Assembly: GCF_002155145.1 (NCBI RefSeq)
Contig: NZ_CP021323.1
Coordinates: forward strand, 3,224,001-3,288,000
Reading direction: 5' to 3'
From: Kushneria konosiri
GTDB lineage: Bacteria; Pseudomonadota; Gammaproteobacteria; Pseudomonadales; Halomonadaceae
DNA: 64,000 bases
The notes under the pieces were generated by a model. That model was given only the letters and a program-made list of their open reading frames with translations, did no database searches and was not told where the DNA came from. A program made the translations under genes and the position numbers. Shown piece by piece: positions 8,939 to 17,637 of this stretch (the stretch's first letter is position 1; every line of letters starts with the position of its first letter).

Positions 8939-10237
8939 ATGACGCAGGCGCTACTGCTGACCACCCCGGCTCGCAATCTGGTGCGGCTGACCATCGCGCG
9001 CGGTATTACCTGGACCTGTTTTCTGGCCGTGATCCTCTTTGGTATCGAGGTCATGGACTTCAAGCTTCGGGTTGTGCCGATCATTGCCATTATCGTGGCC
9101 ATGGGACTTTTCAACGTGGCCACCTGGTGGCGGCTGGGACAGAACCGCCAGGTCACCGACGTCGAATATCTGATTCATCTGCTCATCGATGTGACGGGCC
9201 TTACCCTGATCTTTTATTACACCGGCGGCGCCACCAATCCGGCCATTACCTACTATCTGATTCCGGTCGCCATGGCCGCGGCCACCCAACCATGGCGACA
9301 TGCCTGCATTACGGCGGCTTCAGCCTTTGTGGCCTATTCAATGCTCATGGTCTTTTTCGAGCCGGTACCGGAGCTTCGCCACATGATCGGAGACAGCCTT
9401 TTAACCCTCAATGTCCTGGGCATGTGGCTCAATTTCGCCCTGTGCGCCGGGCTGATCACCTTCGTGATCTTTCGTATGGCCGATACCCTGCGCCAGCGCG
9501 ACCGAACGCTTTCACGCACCCGTGAAGCGGCCCTTCGCAACGAGCAGATTCTGGCCGTGGCCAGTCAGGCCGCAGGAACAGCGCATGAACTGGGTACGCC
9601 ATTGTCGACCATGCTCATGCTGATCGACGAGATGAAATCTGACCCGATCACTGACATGCAGCGCGCAGACCTTGATCTGCTGCGCAGTCAGGTCGATACC
9701 TGCAAGCGCCACCTGCGCGAACTGGTGGCCAGCGCCGAGCGTCGCCACAGCGACCCCCCGGTACGCGTCAAGGCTGCCGAATGGCTGGAAGCGCTGATCC
9801 AGCGCTGGCTGGTCATGCGGCCGGATGTCACCTATCAGCTGCATGTCGATGATCCTGCACTGCCCCTTCTCGCCGACCCGACGCTGGATCAGGCTATCAT
9901 GAACCTGCTCAACAACGCAGCCGATGCCAACCCGCAGGACATCGCCATCACGCTGAGCGAAAGCGCGCTCAAGGAAAACCGTCGCGAGGTCGTGATTTCC
10001 ATTGTCGATCACGGCCCGGGCATCTCGATAGAGATTGCCAGCCACATGGGCGAGAGCTTTATCTCGGGGCGCTCCAGAGGGCTGGGCATCGGACTTTTTC
10101 TGACCCATTCGACACTGGATCGCTTCGGTGGCAGCGTCAGTCTCTACAATCAGACCCAGGGGGGCACGCTCACCGAAGTCAGGCTACCGCACCCGGATAC
10201 CGACCCGAGCGCCCTCTCCTCACTTTCACAGGAATGA
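8939..10237 (+). CDS. regB: Redox-sensing histidine kinase, RegB/PrrB/RoxS family
   Basis: Membrane sensor kinase that responds to the quinone pool/redox state and phosphorylates RegA. About 432 aa. Six hydrophobic segments fill residues about 12-180, with the RegB-type GGATNP quinone-site motif at 96-101. The H-box AAGTAHELGTPLS carries His216. A cysteine sits 39 residues later (C255, in QVDTCKRHL), close to the 40-residue spacing of the redox-active cysteine in RegB. N-box NLLNNAADA and G-boxes DHGPGI and GLGIGLF follow. Start codons at 8933 and 8939 are both possible and neither has a strong ribosome site. regA follows after 6 bp. In Pseudomonas the equivalent pair RoxSR controls terminal oxidases; its targets here are unknown. 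Confidence 0.92.
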   Translation: MTQALLLTTPARNLVRLTIARGITWTCFLAVILFGIEVMDFKLRVVPIIAIIVAMGLFNVATWWRLGQNRQVTDVEYLIHLLIDVTGLTLIFYYTGGATNPAITYYLIPVAMAAATQPWRHACITAASAFVAYSMLMVFFEPVPELRHMIGDSLLTLNVLGMWLNFALCAGLITFVIFRMADTLRQRDRTLSRTREAALRNEQILAVASQAAGTAHELGTPLSTMLMLIDEMKSDPITDMQRADLDLLRSQVDTCKRHLRELVASAERRHSDPPVRVKAAEWLEALIQRWLVMRPDVTYQLHVDDPALPLLADPTLDQAIMNLLNNAADANPQDIAITLSESALKENRREVVISIVDHGPGISIEIASHMGESFISGRSRGLGIGLFLTHSTLDRFGGSVSLYNQTQGGTLTEVRLPHPDTDPSALSSLSQE

Positions 10238-10243
10238 CACGTC

Positions 10244-10780
10244 ATGCACGAAAAGGCTTCCTTTCTGGTCGTTGATGACGACCCTGTATTCCGCCAGATC
10301 ATGGAGCGCGCCCTGACGCGCCATGAGTTTGATGTCATGGTGGCCGCCACCATCGAAGAAGCACGACAATTGGCGCAGCGCCGCCCACCGGAGTATGCAA
10401 CGCTTGATCTGAAACTCGAGGAAAGCTCCGGTTTGCAGTTTCTGCCCACCCTGCTCTCGATCAGCCCGGCCTGCCGGGTCGTGATACTGACCGGTTATTC
10501 GAGCATCACAACCGCCGTCGAGGCGATCAAGCTGGGGGCAGTGAACTACCTCTGTAAACCGGTCGAGGTCAGTGAAGTGCTGCAGGCTCTCGATACCCAG
10601 GAGGGCAACCCGGATGCCGAGATCGCCGAGAATCCGCCCTCCGTCAACCGACTGACCTGGGAGCACATCCAGCGTGTGCTGCAGGACAACGATGGCAATA
10701 TTTCGGCCACGGCCCGAAGCCTGGGCATGCACCGGCGCACTCTGCAGCGCAAACTGCAAAAACGCCCGGTCAAGCGCTGA
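10244..10780 (+). CDS. regA: Redox response regulator, RegA/PrrA/RoxR family
   Basis: DNA-binding partner of the upstream RegB kinase. 178 aa. The receiver domain occupies about residues 5-120, with the acidic pocket VVDDDP and Asp55 (in LDLKL) as the likely phosphate acceptor, and the conserved Lys in YLCKPVE. A short linker, proline-poor compared with the alphaproteobacterial proteins, leads to a Fis-type helix-turn-helix (ISATARSLGMHRRTLQRKL), which is close to the near-invariant RegA recognition helix containing MHRRTLQR. AGGA precedes the ATG. The pair forms one operon, with the regB stop just upstream. Confidence 0.94.
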   Translation: MHEKASFLVVDDDPVFRQIMERALTRHEFDVMVAATIEEARQLAQRRPPEYATLDLKLEESSGLQFLPTLLSISPACRVVILTGYSSITTAVEAIKLGAVNYLCKPVEVSEVLQALDTQEGNPDAEIAENPPSVNRLTWEHIQRVLQDNDGNISATARSLGMHRRTLQRKLQKRPVKR

Positions 10781-10833
10781 ATATCCATCAGCAAGCACCC
10801 CATTCCTCACGACGATCCCCGACAGGAGTTTGC

Positions 10834-11649
10834 ATGACTCTCGAAGAGCGCCTTGAACAGGCTACCCGCATCGCCCATGAAGCCGGACGTCGCATCAGGG
10901 CAGCACGCGAGGGAGGCAGCCTTCAACGCAACATCAAACATGGCAATGAACTGGTGACCGATACCGACGTGGCCGTTGATCGCTACATCAGCGAGCAGCT
11001 GGAGTCGCTGTTTCCCGGCGAGGCCCGCCTGAGTGAAGAGCTGTCACCGGACCGACATGATGTCAGTCACGAAAAGCCGCTATGGGTAGTGGATCCCATC
11101 GATGGCACCGTCAACTTTGCCCATGGTCATCATCACGTGGCGGTCTCGATTGCCTGGCTCGACAGGGGCCGCGTTCAGGTGGGCGTCGTTCACGCCCCCT
11201 TTCTGGAGGAAACCTTCACCGGTATTCGCGGCAGCGGTGCCTGGTGCAACAACGAGCCGATTTCAGTCAGTGATTCGCGCGAACTTGATACATCACTGAT
11301 TGGCACCGGTTTTCCCTACGACCGCGATGCTCGCTTCCCGCTGCTCAGGCGTCTACATGCGGTACTGGAAAACTGTCGTGACATTCGTCGCAACGGCGCC
11401 GCGGCGCTGGATCTGTGCGCGGTGGCCTGCGGCCGTCTGGATGGCTATTACGAGAGCTGCTCGCCATGGGACTTCGCTGCAGGACTTTTGATCGCACGCG
11501 AGGCCGGTGCGCGTACCGGCCATGTTTATGACTGCCCGGAAGGCATTGCCACCGAACTTTATGGCGAAAACCTTCTGGTCTGCACGCCAGAAATCTACTC
11601 TCCCCTGAAGGCGTTGATCAAAAAGGCGGATAGCGGCCAGTATCGCTGA
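10834..11649 (+). CDS. Inositol monophosphatase family protein
   Basis: Li+-sensitive Mg2+-dependent phosphatase fold, 271 aa, cytosolic. The metal-binding motifs are present: SEE (Glu68/69), the signature WVVDPIDGTVNF with Asp87 and Asp90, and the C-terminal WDFAAGLLIAREAGA with Asp213. Family members hydrolyse inositol-1-phosphate (SuhB), histidinol phosphate, or 3'-phosphoadenosine 5'-phosphate (CysQ); the substrate cannot be decided from sequence. AGGAG lies 5 nt before the ATG. It starts 53 bp after regA in the same direction and ends 93 bp before the Kef-like gene, so it may share transcripts with them. Confidence 0.88.
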   Translation: MTLEERLEQATRIAHEAGRRIRAAREGGSLQRNIKHGNELVTDTDVAVDRYISEQLESLFPGEARLSEELSPDRHDVSHEKPLWVVDPIDGTVNFAHGHHHVAVSIAWLDRGRVQVGVVHAPFLEETFTGIRGSGAWCNNEPISVSDSRELDTSLIGTGFPYDRDARFPLLRRLHAVLENCRDIRRNGAAALDLCAVACGRLDGYYESCSPWDFAAGLLIAREAGARTGHVYDCPEGIATELYGENLLVCTPEIYSPLKALIKKADSGQYR

Positions 11650-11742
11650 CGCAAGGAAATCAGGAAGCTGACAATCCGGGCGGCGGTCTGACACCACCGC
11701 TCGGCTTACGGCAACGGACTGCACTGCTCGGAAGACACTGCC

Positions 11743-13560
11743 ATGCACTTTCTGCTGGAAGCGACTGTCATGCTGGGAGCCGCCGTCGTGGCCGTTCCCC
11801 TTTTTGCACGTTTTGGCCTGGGCTCAATACTGGGTTATCTGTGTGCCGGCCTGATTCTGGGGCCCTCGATCAGCGGCTTTATTGCCGACCCTGAATCGGT
11901 GCTTCACGTCTCCGAGATCGGTGTGGTCATGCTGCTGTTCGTGATCGGCCTGGAGCTGGAACCCGCCCGGCTCTGGCGGCTGCGCGGCCGGCTTTTTGGT
12001 CTGGGCAGCCTGCAGCTTTTACTGACCGGTCTTTTGTTAACGCCTCTGGGGTTCATGCTGGGTCTGGGCCAGGCCGCCTCGGTTCTGCTCGGACTGACGC
12101 TGGCGTTATCATCCACGGCCTTTGCGCTGCAGCTTTTGACCGAGCATCAGCATCTTGCCAGCCCTCATGGCCAGACAGCCTTTGCCATCCTGCTGTTTCA
12201 GGATCTGGCCGTCATTCCGCTGCTGGCAGTCATTCCAATCCTTGCCGGCAACGCCGACGCCGAGAATGCCAATCTGTGGGTAACGGTTGCCACAACCACC
12301 GCCATCGTGGTGGCCACGCTACTGGTAGGTCGCTTCGTCTTTCCGCGCGTGCTCAGACTCGTGGCACGCAGCGAAGTCCATGAAGTCTTTACTGCCGCGG
12401 CGCTTTTGATGGTACTCGGCACGGCCTGGGTCATGGAGGAAGCCGGCCTCTCCATGGCGCTGGGCGCCTTTCTGGCGGGCGTACTGCTGGCGGATACGCC
12501 CTATCGTCACGAGCTTGAAGCCAACATCGAACCCTTCAAGGGCATTCTGCTCGGTCTTTTCTTCCTTTCAGTCGGCATGTCGGTCGACCTTTTGCTGGTC
12601 ATGCATAACCTGCTGACCGTACTGGGCATCACGCTGGCCATACTGGCGGTCAAAATACTGGTTTTATGTGTGGTCGGTGTCATCGCTCGCCTGCCGCGTC
12701 AAAACATTCCGCGTTTGGCCGCCGTTATTGCCCAGGGCGGCGAGTTTGATTTCGTGCTGCTGACCACCGCCGTGGCTGCCGGCGTTTTTGAGCAGCGAAT
12801 CGCTAGTCTTTGCATCGCGGCCGTGACGATCTCAATGGCCTGCACGCCCTTTCTTTATACGCTGGGCAGCCGTATAGGCAACCGCTTCAAGCCCTCGACG
12901 AGCTGGGACAATCAGTTCCCTGATGATGATCCACCGGTGATCATCGCCGGTCTGGGACGTTTCGGGCAGATGGTGGCCCGGGTGCTCAAGATGCAAAACG
13001 TACGCTTTACCGCACTGGACCCCAACATCCGCCAGGTCGAGTTTATCCGCCAGTTTGGCTCGCGGATCTATTACGCTGACGCGACCCGGCTGGAGCTGCT
13101 GCGCTCGGCAGGTCTCGACCGGGCTCGCATGCTGATCATCTGTGTGGACGATGAGCAGGCCGCTCTCACCATTGCCCGACTGGCTCGGGAAAACTATCCC
13201 GACCTGAGCATTCATGCCCGTGCCCGCAACCGCCATCACGCCTGGCGCCTGCAGGAACTGGGGGTGGATGTCGTCGTGCGCGAAACCTTCTCGGCAAGTC
13301 TCGAACTGTCTCAGGAAGTGCTGGTCGGTCTGGGCTATCCCAGTGCCAGCGCCAGCCAGGCCGTCAGAACCTTCCGTGACTTCGATGTGCGCCTTTTTGA
13401 GGAGTCCTATCAGTATCGCAACGACAACGCCCAGCTGCTTGAAAGCGATCGCGCCGCCATTGAGGAGTTCTACAAGCTCTTTCAAAGCGAAGACCGAGAG
13501 GACAGACATCACCGGGATACGCGGCAAAGAGAAGCTGATGATGGCCGGAGTCAAGACTGA
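11743..13560 (+). CDS. CPA2-family K+/H+ antiporter with RCK domain, Kef type
   Basis: Inner-membrane cation:proton antiporter, 605 aa. Twelve or so hydrophobic segments span residues 1-380. The sequence LGSILGYLCAGLILGP near the N-terminus, GVVMLLFVIGLELEP and TAFAILLFQDLAVIPLLA closely resemble KefB/KefC. A cytosolic RCK/TrkA-N domain follows, starting at the nucleotide-binding IIAGLGRFGQMVAR (about 404-417). Kef systems export K+ during electrophile stress and are gated by glutathione adducts. No KefF/KefG ancillary flavoprotein lies beside it. The C-terminal 30 residues are very rich in charged residues. It is transcribed towards the fructosamine-kinase-like gene 80 bp downstream. Confidence 0.9.
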   Translation: MHFLLEATVMLGAAVVAVPLFARFGLGSILGYLCAGLILGPSISGFIADPESVLHVSEIGVVMLLFVIGLELEPARLWRLRGRLFGLGSLQLLLTGLLLTPLGFMLGLGQAASVLLGLTLALSSTAFALQLLTEHQHLASPHGQTAFAILLFQDLAVIPLLAVIPILAGNADAENANLWVTVATTTAIVVATLLVGRFVFPRVLRLVARSEVHEVFTAAALLMVLGTAWVMEEAGLSMALGAFLAGVLLADTPYRHELEANIEPFKGILLGLFFLSVGMSVDLLLVMHNLLTVLGITLAILAVKILVLCVVGVIARLPRQNIPRLAAVIAQGGEFDFVLLTTAVAAGVFEQRIASLCIAAVTISMACTPFLYTLGSRIGNRFKPSTSWDNQFPDDDPPVIIAGLGRFGQMVARVLKMQNVRFTALDPNIRQVEFIRQFGSRIYYADATRLELLRSAGLDRARMLIICVDDEQAALTIARLARENYPDLSIHARARNRHHAWRLQELGVDVVVRETFSASLELSQEVLVGLGYPSASASQAVRTFRDFDVRLFEESYQYRNDNAQLLESDRAAIEEFYKLFQSEDREDRHHRDTRQREADDGRSQD

Positions 13561-13640
13561 TCGCAGACCGCGCCGAGTGCTCGTTTTGAGCGCTGCTACG
13601 CTGACAGAACATTTTCTTGTCAATACGGGAGCAGCGCGTC

Positions 13641-14483
13641 ATGACCTCATCCACACCACAGGAAACGCTTGAAACGCTTGGCATTCCTGCCACTGGCGCT
13701 CCTGAAGCACTCGGCGGCGGCGATATCGGGCAGGTCTGGCGGGTCGCAACGTCACAGGGCGATGTACTGGTCAAACATGCTGACGAAAAGGGACTCGAGG
13801 CGGAAGCGGACGGGCTCAGGGCGCTGCAGGCAGCAAATACGGATTTGATTATTCCGGATATTGTGGGCGAGCTGCCCGGCGCACTGGTCATGACCTATCT
13901 AGCGCCGAGCAGACCTGACCGCCAGGCCCAGGAAGCCTTCGGACACGGGCTTCGCGCTTTGCATGCCCACACTCATCCTGAGCATGGCTGGCATTGCGAC
14001 AACTTCGCCGGCACGACGGCGCAGATTAATACGCGCCATGATGACGGACGCGTTTTTCAGCGCGAGTGCCGTCTACTGCCGCTGGCCTCGCTGTGTCTTC
14101 AGACAGGGCGCATGGACCGTAAGCTGTTCGATCAGCTTTCAAGCGTCGCCAATGCACTGGAAAGCTGGTTGCCCAATGCGCCCGCCAGCCTGATCCACGG
14201 TGATCTATGGTCGGGCAACGTGCATTTCAGCACCCGGGGGCCGGCACTGATCGACCCTGCCATATATCGCCATTACCCGGATGCAGATATCGCCCTGCTG
14301 GAACTCTTCGGCAACCCTTCCAAGGCATTTTATGACGCTTACTGGGACGGTCACGCTCCGGAGGACTGGCCACGTCGACGCACCCTTTTCCAGCTTTATC
14401 CGCTGTTGAATCATCTTTACATGTTTGGTGGCAGTTACGCCCAGGGCGTACGCACTGCCATCGCACAGCTACCCGGAAGCTGA
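13641..14483 (+). CDS. Fructosamine kinase family protein
   Basis: 280-aa kinase of the fructosamine-3-kinase/aminoglycoside phosphotransferase fold. Members phosphorylate ketosamines or ribulosamines on glycated proteins and so promote deglycation. The catalytic loop LIHGDLWSGNVHF carries the conserved H-G-D-L-W-x-G-N, and ALIDPAIYRHYPDADIALLELFG contains the D-P metal-binding pair and the acidic follow-on typical of the family. The N-terminal GGGDIGQVWRV matches the glycine-rich loop. The ATG at 13641 is preferred to an in-frame TTG at 13617; GGGAG lies 9 nt before it. It converges with the MFS gene, leaving 18 bp between them. Confidence 0.9.
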   Translation: MTSSTPQETLETLGIPATGAPEALGGGDIGQVWRVATSQGDVLVKHADEKGLEAEADGLRALQAANTDLIIPDIVGELPGALVMTYLAPSRPDRQAQEAFGHGLRALHAHTHPEHGWHCDNFAGTTAQINTRHDDGRVFQRECRLLPLASLCLQTGRMDRKLFDQLSSVANALESWLPNAPASLIHGDLWSGNVHFSTRGPALIDPAIYRHYPDADIALLELFGNPSKAFYDAYWDGHAPEDWPRRRTLFQLYPLLNHLYMFGGSYAQGVRTAIAQLPGS

Positions 14484-14501
14484 AAAGCAGCGGCGAGCGT
14501 C

Positions 14502-15782
14502 TCAATGATGGGCGTTATCAGAGGCAAAAAGCTCGAACTGATGGGGCTCGTAGCGCGGGTCCAGCTCTACATAGTGCGAGGTCTCCATCGGTGCTGTAGG
14601 TAACCAAGGCTCCTGGGCCACTTCAGGTGCCCAGCTGCGGCGCCCGCGCAGACGAGTCAGGATAAATCCCGCCAGCGCCAGCGAGACGCTGCCCAAAAAC
14701 ATCCAGAGACCATCGGGCCCCAGAATCTGCATGGCCAGCGATGCACTAAATGGCCCTACCACCGAGCCGATGCCGTACCAGATCAACAGCTTGGCGTTGG
14801 CCTGGATGGTCTCTTCAGGTTCCAGCCAGTCATTGGTATGGGCAAGGCTCAAGGAATAGAGGGTATGCAGCATGGCCGTGTGCAAACAGGCGATCAGTAG
14901 CAGGAACAGATAGTCGGTCCGCGCCACTGTGGAGATCACCCCACCGGATACGGCCATGACCACCGCCATGAACAGAATCACCTTGCGCCGATCAAGCCGG
15001 TCGGATACCCGCCCCAGCGTCCACTGGGCGACCAGTGCTACCAGCGTGGTAATGGACATGAACTGGGCGGTCTGCCCGGTGGAAAGCCCGATTTCCTGAC
15101 CGTAATAGGGCGTCATCGCGAAAAATGCCTGCACCATCATGCCGGCAGCGAATGCGCCGACCAGCCCGACCGGTGCACGCTTGTACAATACCTTGAGCGG
15201 CAGCTTGAGCGCCGTTTCGTGGCCGGAACGTTTCGGCCCATGAATACGATAGATAGATAACGGTATAAGGGAGAGTGCAAACAGGATACCGGTGACGCTG
15301 AACAGCACCATTGATGCCGGGTCCGCGACATTAAGCAGCCACTGCCCACCCGCCAGCGATGTCGTCGAAATGACCAGATAGATCGCCAGCACTCGACCAC
15401 GATTGTCATTGCTGGACTCGCCCGACACCCACGACTCCATGACCATCAAAAGCCCGGCCGTCGCGGCGCCGCCAAACAGACGCCAGAACAGCCAGGCCCA
15501 CTGATTGACCCAGAGACCATGCAGCATGGCCGTCACCGCCAGTACCGCTGCGCAGGCAGCAAATACGCGAATATGACCTACCGAGCGAATGCGTTTCTCA
15601 AGCAGATAGCTGCCGGCCACAAAACCCAGCGAAAAACTCGACATCAAAAGGCCTGCCATCTGCGATGGAAATCCTTCCAGCGACATTCTCACGCCAAGCA
15701 GGGTCATGATCAGTCCATGGCCCAGCAGAAAGAAGATTTCACAGACAAACAGTACTGGTAGTGTCGACGGCAGATTCCGCAC
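14502..15782 (-). CDS. MFS transporter, YcaD-like
   Basis: Twelve-helix major facilitator, 426 aa. The pattern MESWVSGESSNDNRGRVLAIY, the STTSLAGGQ stretch and the RVSDRLDRRKV loop between TM8 and TM9 resemble the YcaD group of carriers, whose substrate is unknown. The C-terminal 45 residues are a soluble acidic tail. The start is a GTG at 15782 with AGGGAG 6 nt upstream; no ATG fits as well. It is divergent from the acyltransferase cassette with a 146-bp shared upstream region and converges with the fructosamine-kinase-like gene. Confidence 0.82.
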   Translation of the reverse strand: MRNLPSTLPVLFVCEIFFLLGHGLIMTLLGVRMSLEGFPSQMAGLLMSSFSLGFVAGSYLLEKRIRSVGHIRVFAACAAVLAVTAMLHGLWVNQWAWLFWRLFGGAATAGLLMVMESWVSGESSNDNRGRVLAIYLVISTTSLAGGQWLLNVADPASMVLFSVTGILFALSLIPLSIYRIHGPKRSGHETALKLPLKVLYKRAPVGLVGAFAAGMMVQAFFAMTPYYGQEIGLSTGQTAQFMSITTLVALVAQWTLGRVSDRLDRRKVILFMAVVMAVSGGVISTVARTDYLFLLLIACLHTAMLHTLYSLSLAHTNDWLEPEETIQANAKLLIWYGIGSVVGPFSASLAMQILGPDGLWMFLGSVSLALAGFILTRLRGRRSWAPEVAQEPWLPTAPMETSHYVELDPRYEPHQFELFASDNAHH

Positions 15783-15928
15783 TCGATGCTCCCTGAGGTT
15801 TTGAAATGATCCTGCATGTTCGGCGGATCAGCATTGTAGTGGCCCCGGCAGTACGGCGTCATCCTTGTGCTGGGCCCGACGCGGCCAATCCATTAGGATA
15901 CGGACACTGCAACAAGGATCCAGACACC

Positions 15929-16807
15929 ATGGCATGGCTCAAGGGCATCATCAGTATCGTGCTGCTGACCGGCAATACGCTGTTCTGGGGGATACCGCTG
16001 GTGGTATTGAGTCTTCTCAAGCTGGTACTTCCCTTTAAATCCGTACAAGTGCCACTGCTCAAGTGCCTCAATCGCATCGCTGGCTTCTGGATCACCACCA
16101 ATAACCTGTGGATCCGCCACTGGCTCAAGCCGCAGTGGCATATTGACCTGCCCGACTCGCTGTCCAGAGAGCGTCACTGGTTGGTCATTGCCAATCATCG
16201 CAGCTGGACGGACGTTTTCATCATGCTCTACGCCCTGCATGACCGTCTGCCCATACCACGCTTTTTCATCAAGCGTGAATTGATCTGGATACCCATCATG
16301 GGCCTGGCCTGGTGGGCGCTTGAATTCCCCATGATGCGCCGCTACACCCCCAGCCAGTTAAAACGTCGGCCTCATCTGGCCAGACGCGATCTGCAAGCGA
16401 CCCGAAAACTGCTGACCCATATCGACCGTACGCCTGTTACCATCTACAACTTTGCCGAAGGCACACGCTTTACCCGGGCCAGGCATGAGCAGCAGGAGAG
16501 TCCCTATCAGTACCTTCTCAAGCCTCGTGCCGGCGGCTGTGCTCAGGTCATGACGATGATGGGGCACAAACTCTCCGGTATCATTGATGTCACCCTCGAC
16601 TATCGTCAGGGACGGCCACGATTTCGGGACCTGCTGTGTGGAAAGAGCGGACGAATCATCCTGAAGGCACGACGGCTGGACATCCCGGAGTGGATGCCCA
16701 ACGGGGACTACCTCAATAACACGCATTACAGGGAACGCTTTCAGGCATGGATCAACGCGCTATGGCAGGAAAAGGATCAGCAACTCTCATGCTCTATCGT
16801 TTCCTGA
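15929..16807 (+). CDS. 1-acyl-glycerol-3-phosphate acyltransferase-like protein, YihG type
   Basis: Membrane acyltransferase of the PlsC/LPLAT superfamily, 292 aa. It probably acylates lysophosphatidic acid to phosphatidic acid. An N-terminal membrane segment (about 7-33) precedes motif I N-H-R-S-W-T-D (NHxxxxD) and motif III YNFAEGTRFT (EGTR). FFIKRELIWIPIMGLAWWAL is a motif-II-like stretch of the YihG/LCLAT subgroup. The ATG at 15929 follows AAGGA by 10 nt and begins the family homology; the frame is open further upstream. It is the first gene of a cassette whose members overlap. Its stop overlaps the LytM lipoprotein start by 19 bp. Confidence 0.87.
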   Translation: MAWLKGIISIVLLTGNTLFWGIPLVVLSLLKLVLPFKSVQVPLLKCLNRIAGFWITTNNLWIRHWLKPQWHIDLPDSLSRERHWLVIANHRSWTDVFIMLYALHDRLPIPRFFIKRELIWIPIMGLAWWALEFPMMRRYTPSQLKRRPHLARRDLQATRKLLTHIDRTPVTIYNFAEGTRFTRARHEQQESPYQYLLKPRAGGCAQVMTMMGHKLSGIIDVTLDYRQGRPRFRDLLCGKSGRIILKARRLDIPEWMPNGDYLNNTHYRERFQAWINALWQEKDQQLSCSIVS

Positions 16808-17637
16808 TCCTTTTGGTGCTTTTTTTGCTGGCAGGTTGTGCCGGGCGCGGCATGGGCGGTGGCGGTGAGGCCGGCTATGTGACTGTTCAGCGTGGAGATA
16901 CCATGAGCGCCATCGCGCGCCAGGCAGGTATCCCCCTGCTGCGCCTGCAACGATTCAATCCGGGCATCAGAGCCAACGACATGCGCATCGGCCAGCAGCT
17001 CATGCTGCCCGGCCGAAATGAACGTGCGCCCGGTAACGGTCAGTATCGTTATTCGGTGAGAAGCGGCGATACGCTCAACCGCATTGCCAGTCATTTCGGC
17101 ACGTCAAGCAGCCGCATCAGCGCTGCCAACCGCGGCATTGACCCCAATCGTCTGCGCATCGGCCAGCTGTTGACCGTTCCGATTGGCGGAGCCTCGAGTT
17201 CACGCTCGACCGGTACTGCCGGCGCCCGAACCACCCCGGCGCCTGTCAGAGCTCTGCCCAGCGGCGTGGGGCCGTGGTCATGGCCCCTGCGTGGTGCACA
17301 GGTGCAGCGCGAGTTCGGCATGGATAGCCGCAACGCCCTGCAGCCCATGCTGATCTCGGCCGGGAGCGATCACACCGCACGTGCAGCGGCACCGGGCACC
17401 GTCCGTTTTGCAGGAACCATGCGCCAGCTGGGCGGCGTCGTCATTGTGCATCACGACAAGAACCTGCAGAGCGTTTATGCCCAGTGCGACAGCGTCAACG
17501 TCACCAATGGCCAGCATGTCAGCACGGGCACTCCGGTATGCGAAGTACGCCGGGATTCCGGTACCGGGCGCCATGACCTCCTGTTCGATACGCGCAATGC
17601 TGGACGCCCCTTCAACCCCAGGCAGATTATGCGATGA
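16789..17637 (+). CDS. LysM and degenerate M23 (LytM) lipoprotein, NlpD-like
   Basis: Predicted lipoprotein of 282 aa: hydrophobic signal, then lipobox LLAGC with Cys17. Two LysM domains follow (about 30-75 and 86-132), which would bind peptidoglycan. The C-terminal LytM domain (about 170-275) lacks the metal ligands of active M23 peptidases: the HxxxD site is absent around LISAGSDHTARAAAPG, YAH is YAQ, and the final HxH is HDL. This is the arrangement of NlpD and EnvC, which activate AmiA/B/C amidases rather than cut. The ATG at 16789 gives a proper signal peptide; earlier starts add hydrophilic residues. Its stop overlaps the next start as ATGA. Confidence 0.85.
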   Translation: MLYRFLILLVLFLLAGCAGRGMGGGGEAGYVTVQRGDTMSAIARQAGIPLLRLQRFNPGIRANDMRIGQQLMLPGRNERAPGNGQYRYSVRSGDTLNRIASHFGTSSSRISAANRGIDPNRLRIGQLLTVPIGGASSSRSTGTAGARTTPAPVRALPSGVGPWSWPLRGAQVQREFGMDSRNALQPMLISAGSDHTARAAAPGTVRFAGTMRQLGGVVIVHHDKNLQSVYAQCDSVNVTNGQHVSTGTPVCEVRRDSGTGRHDLLFDTRNAGRPFNPRQIMR

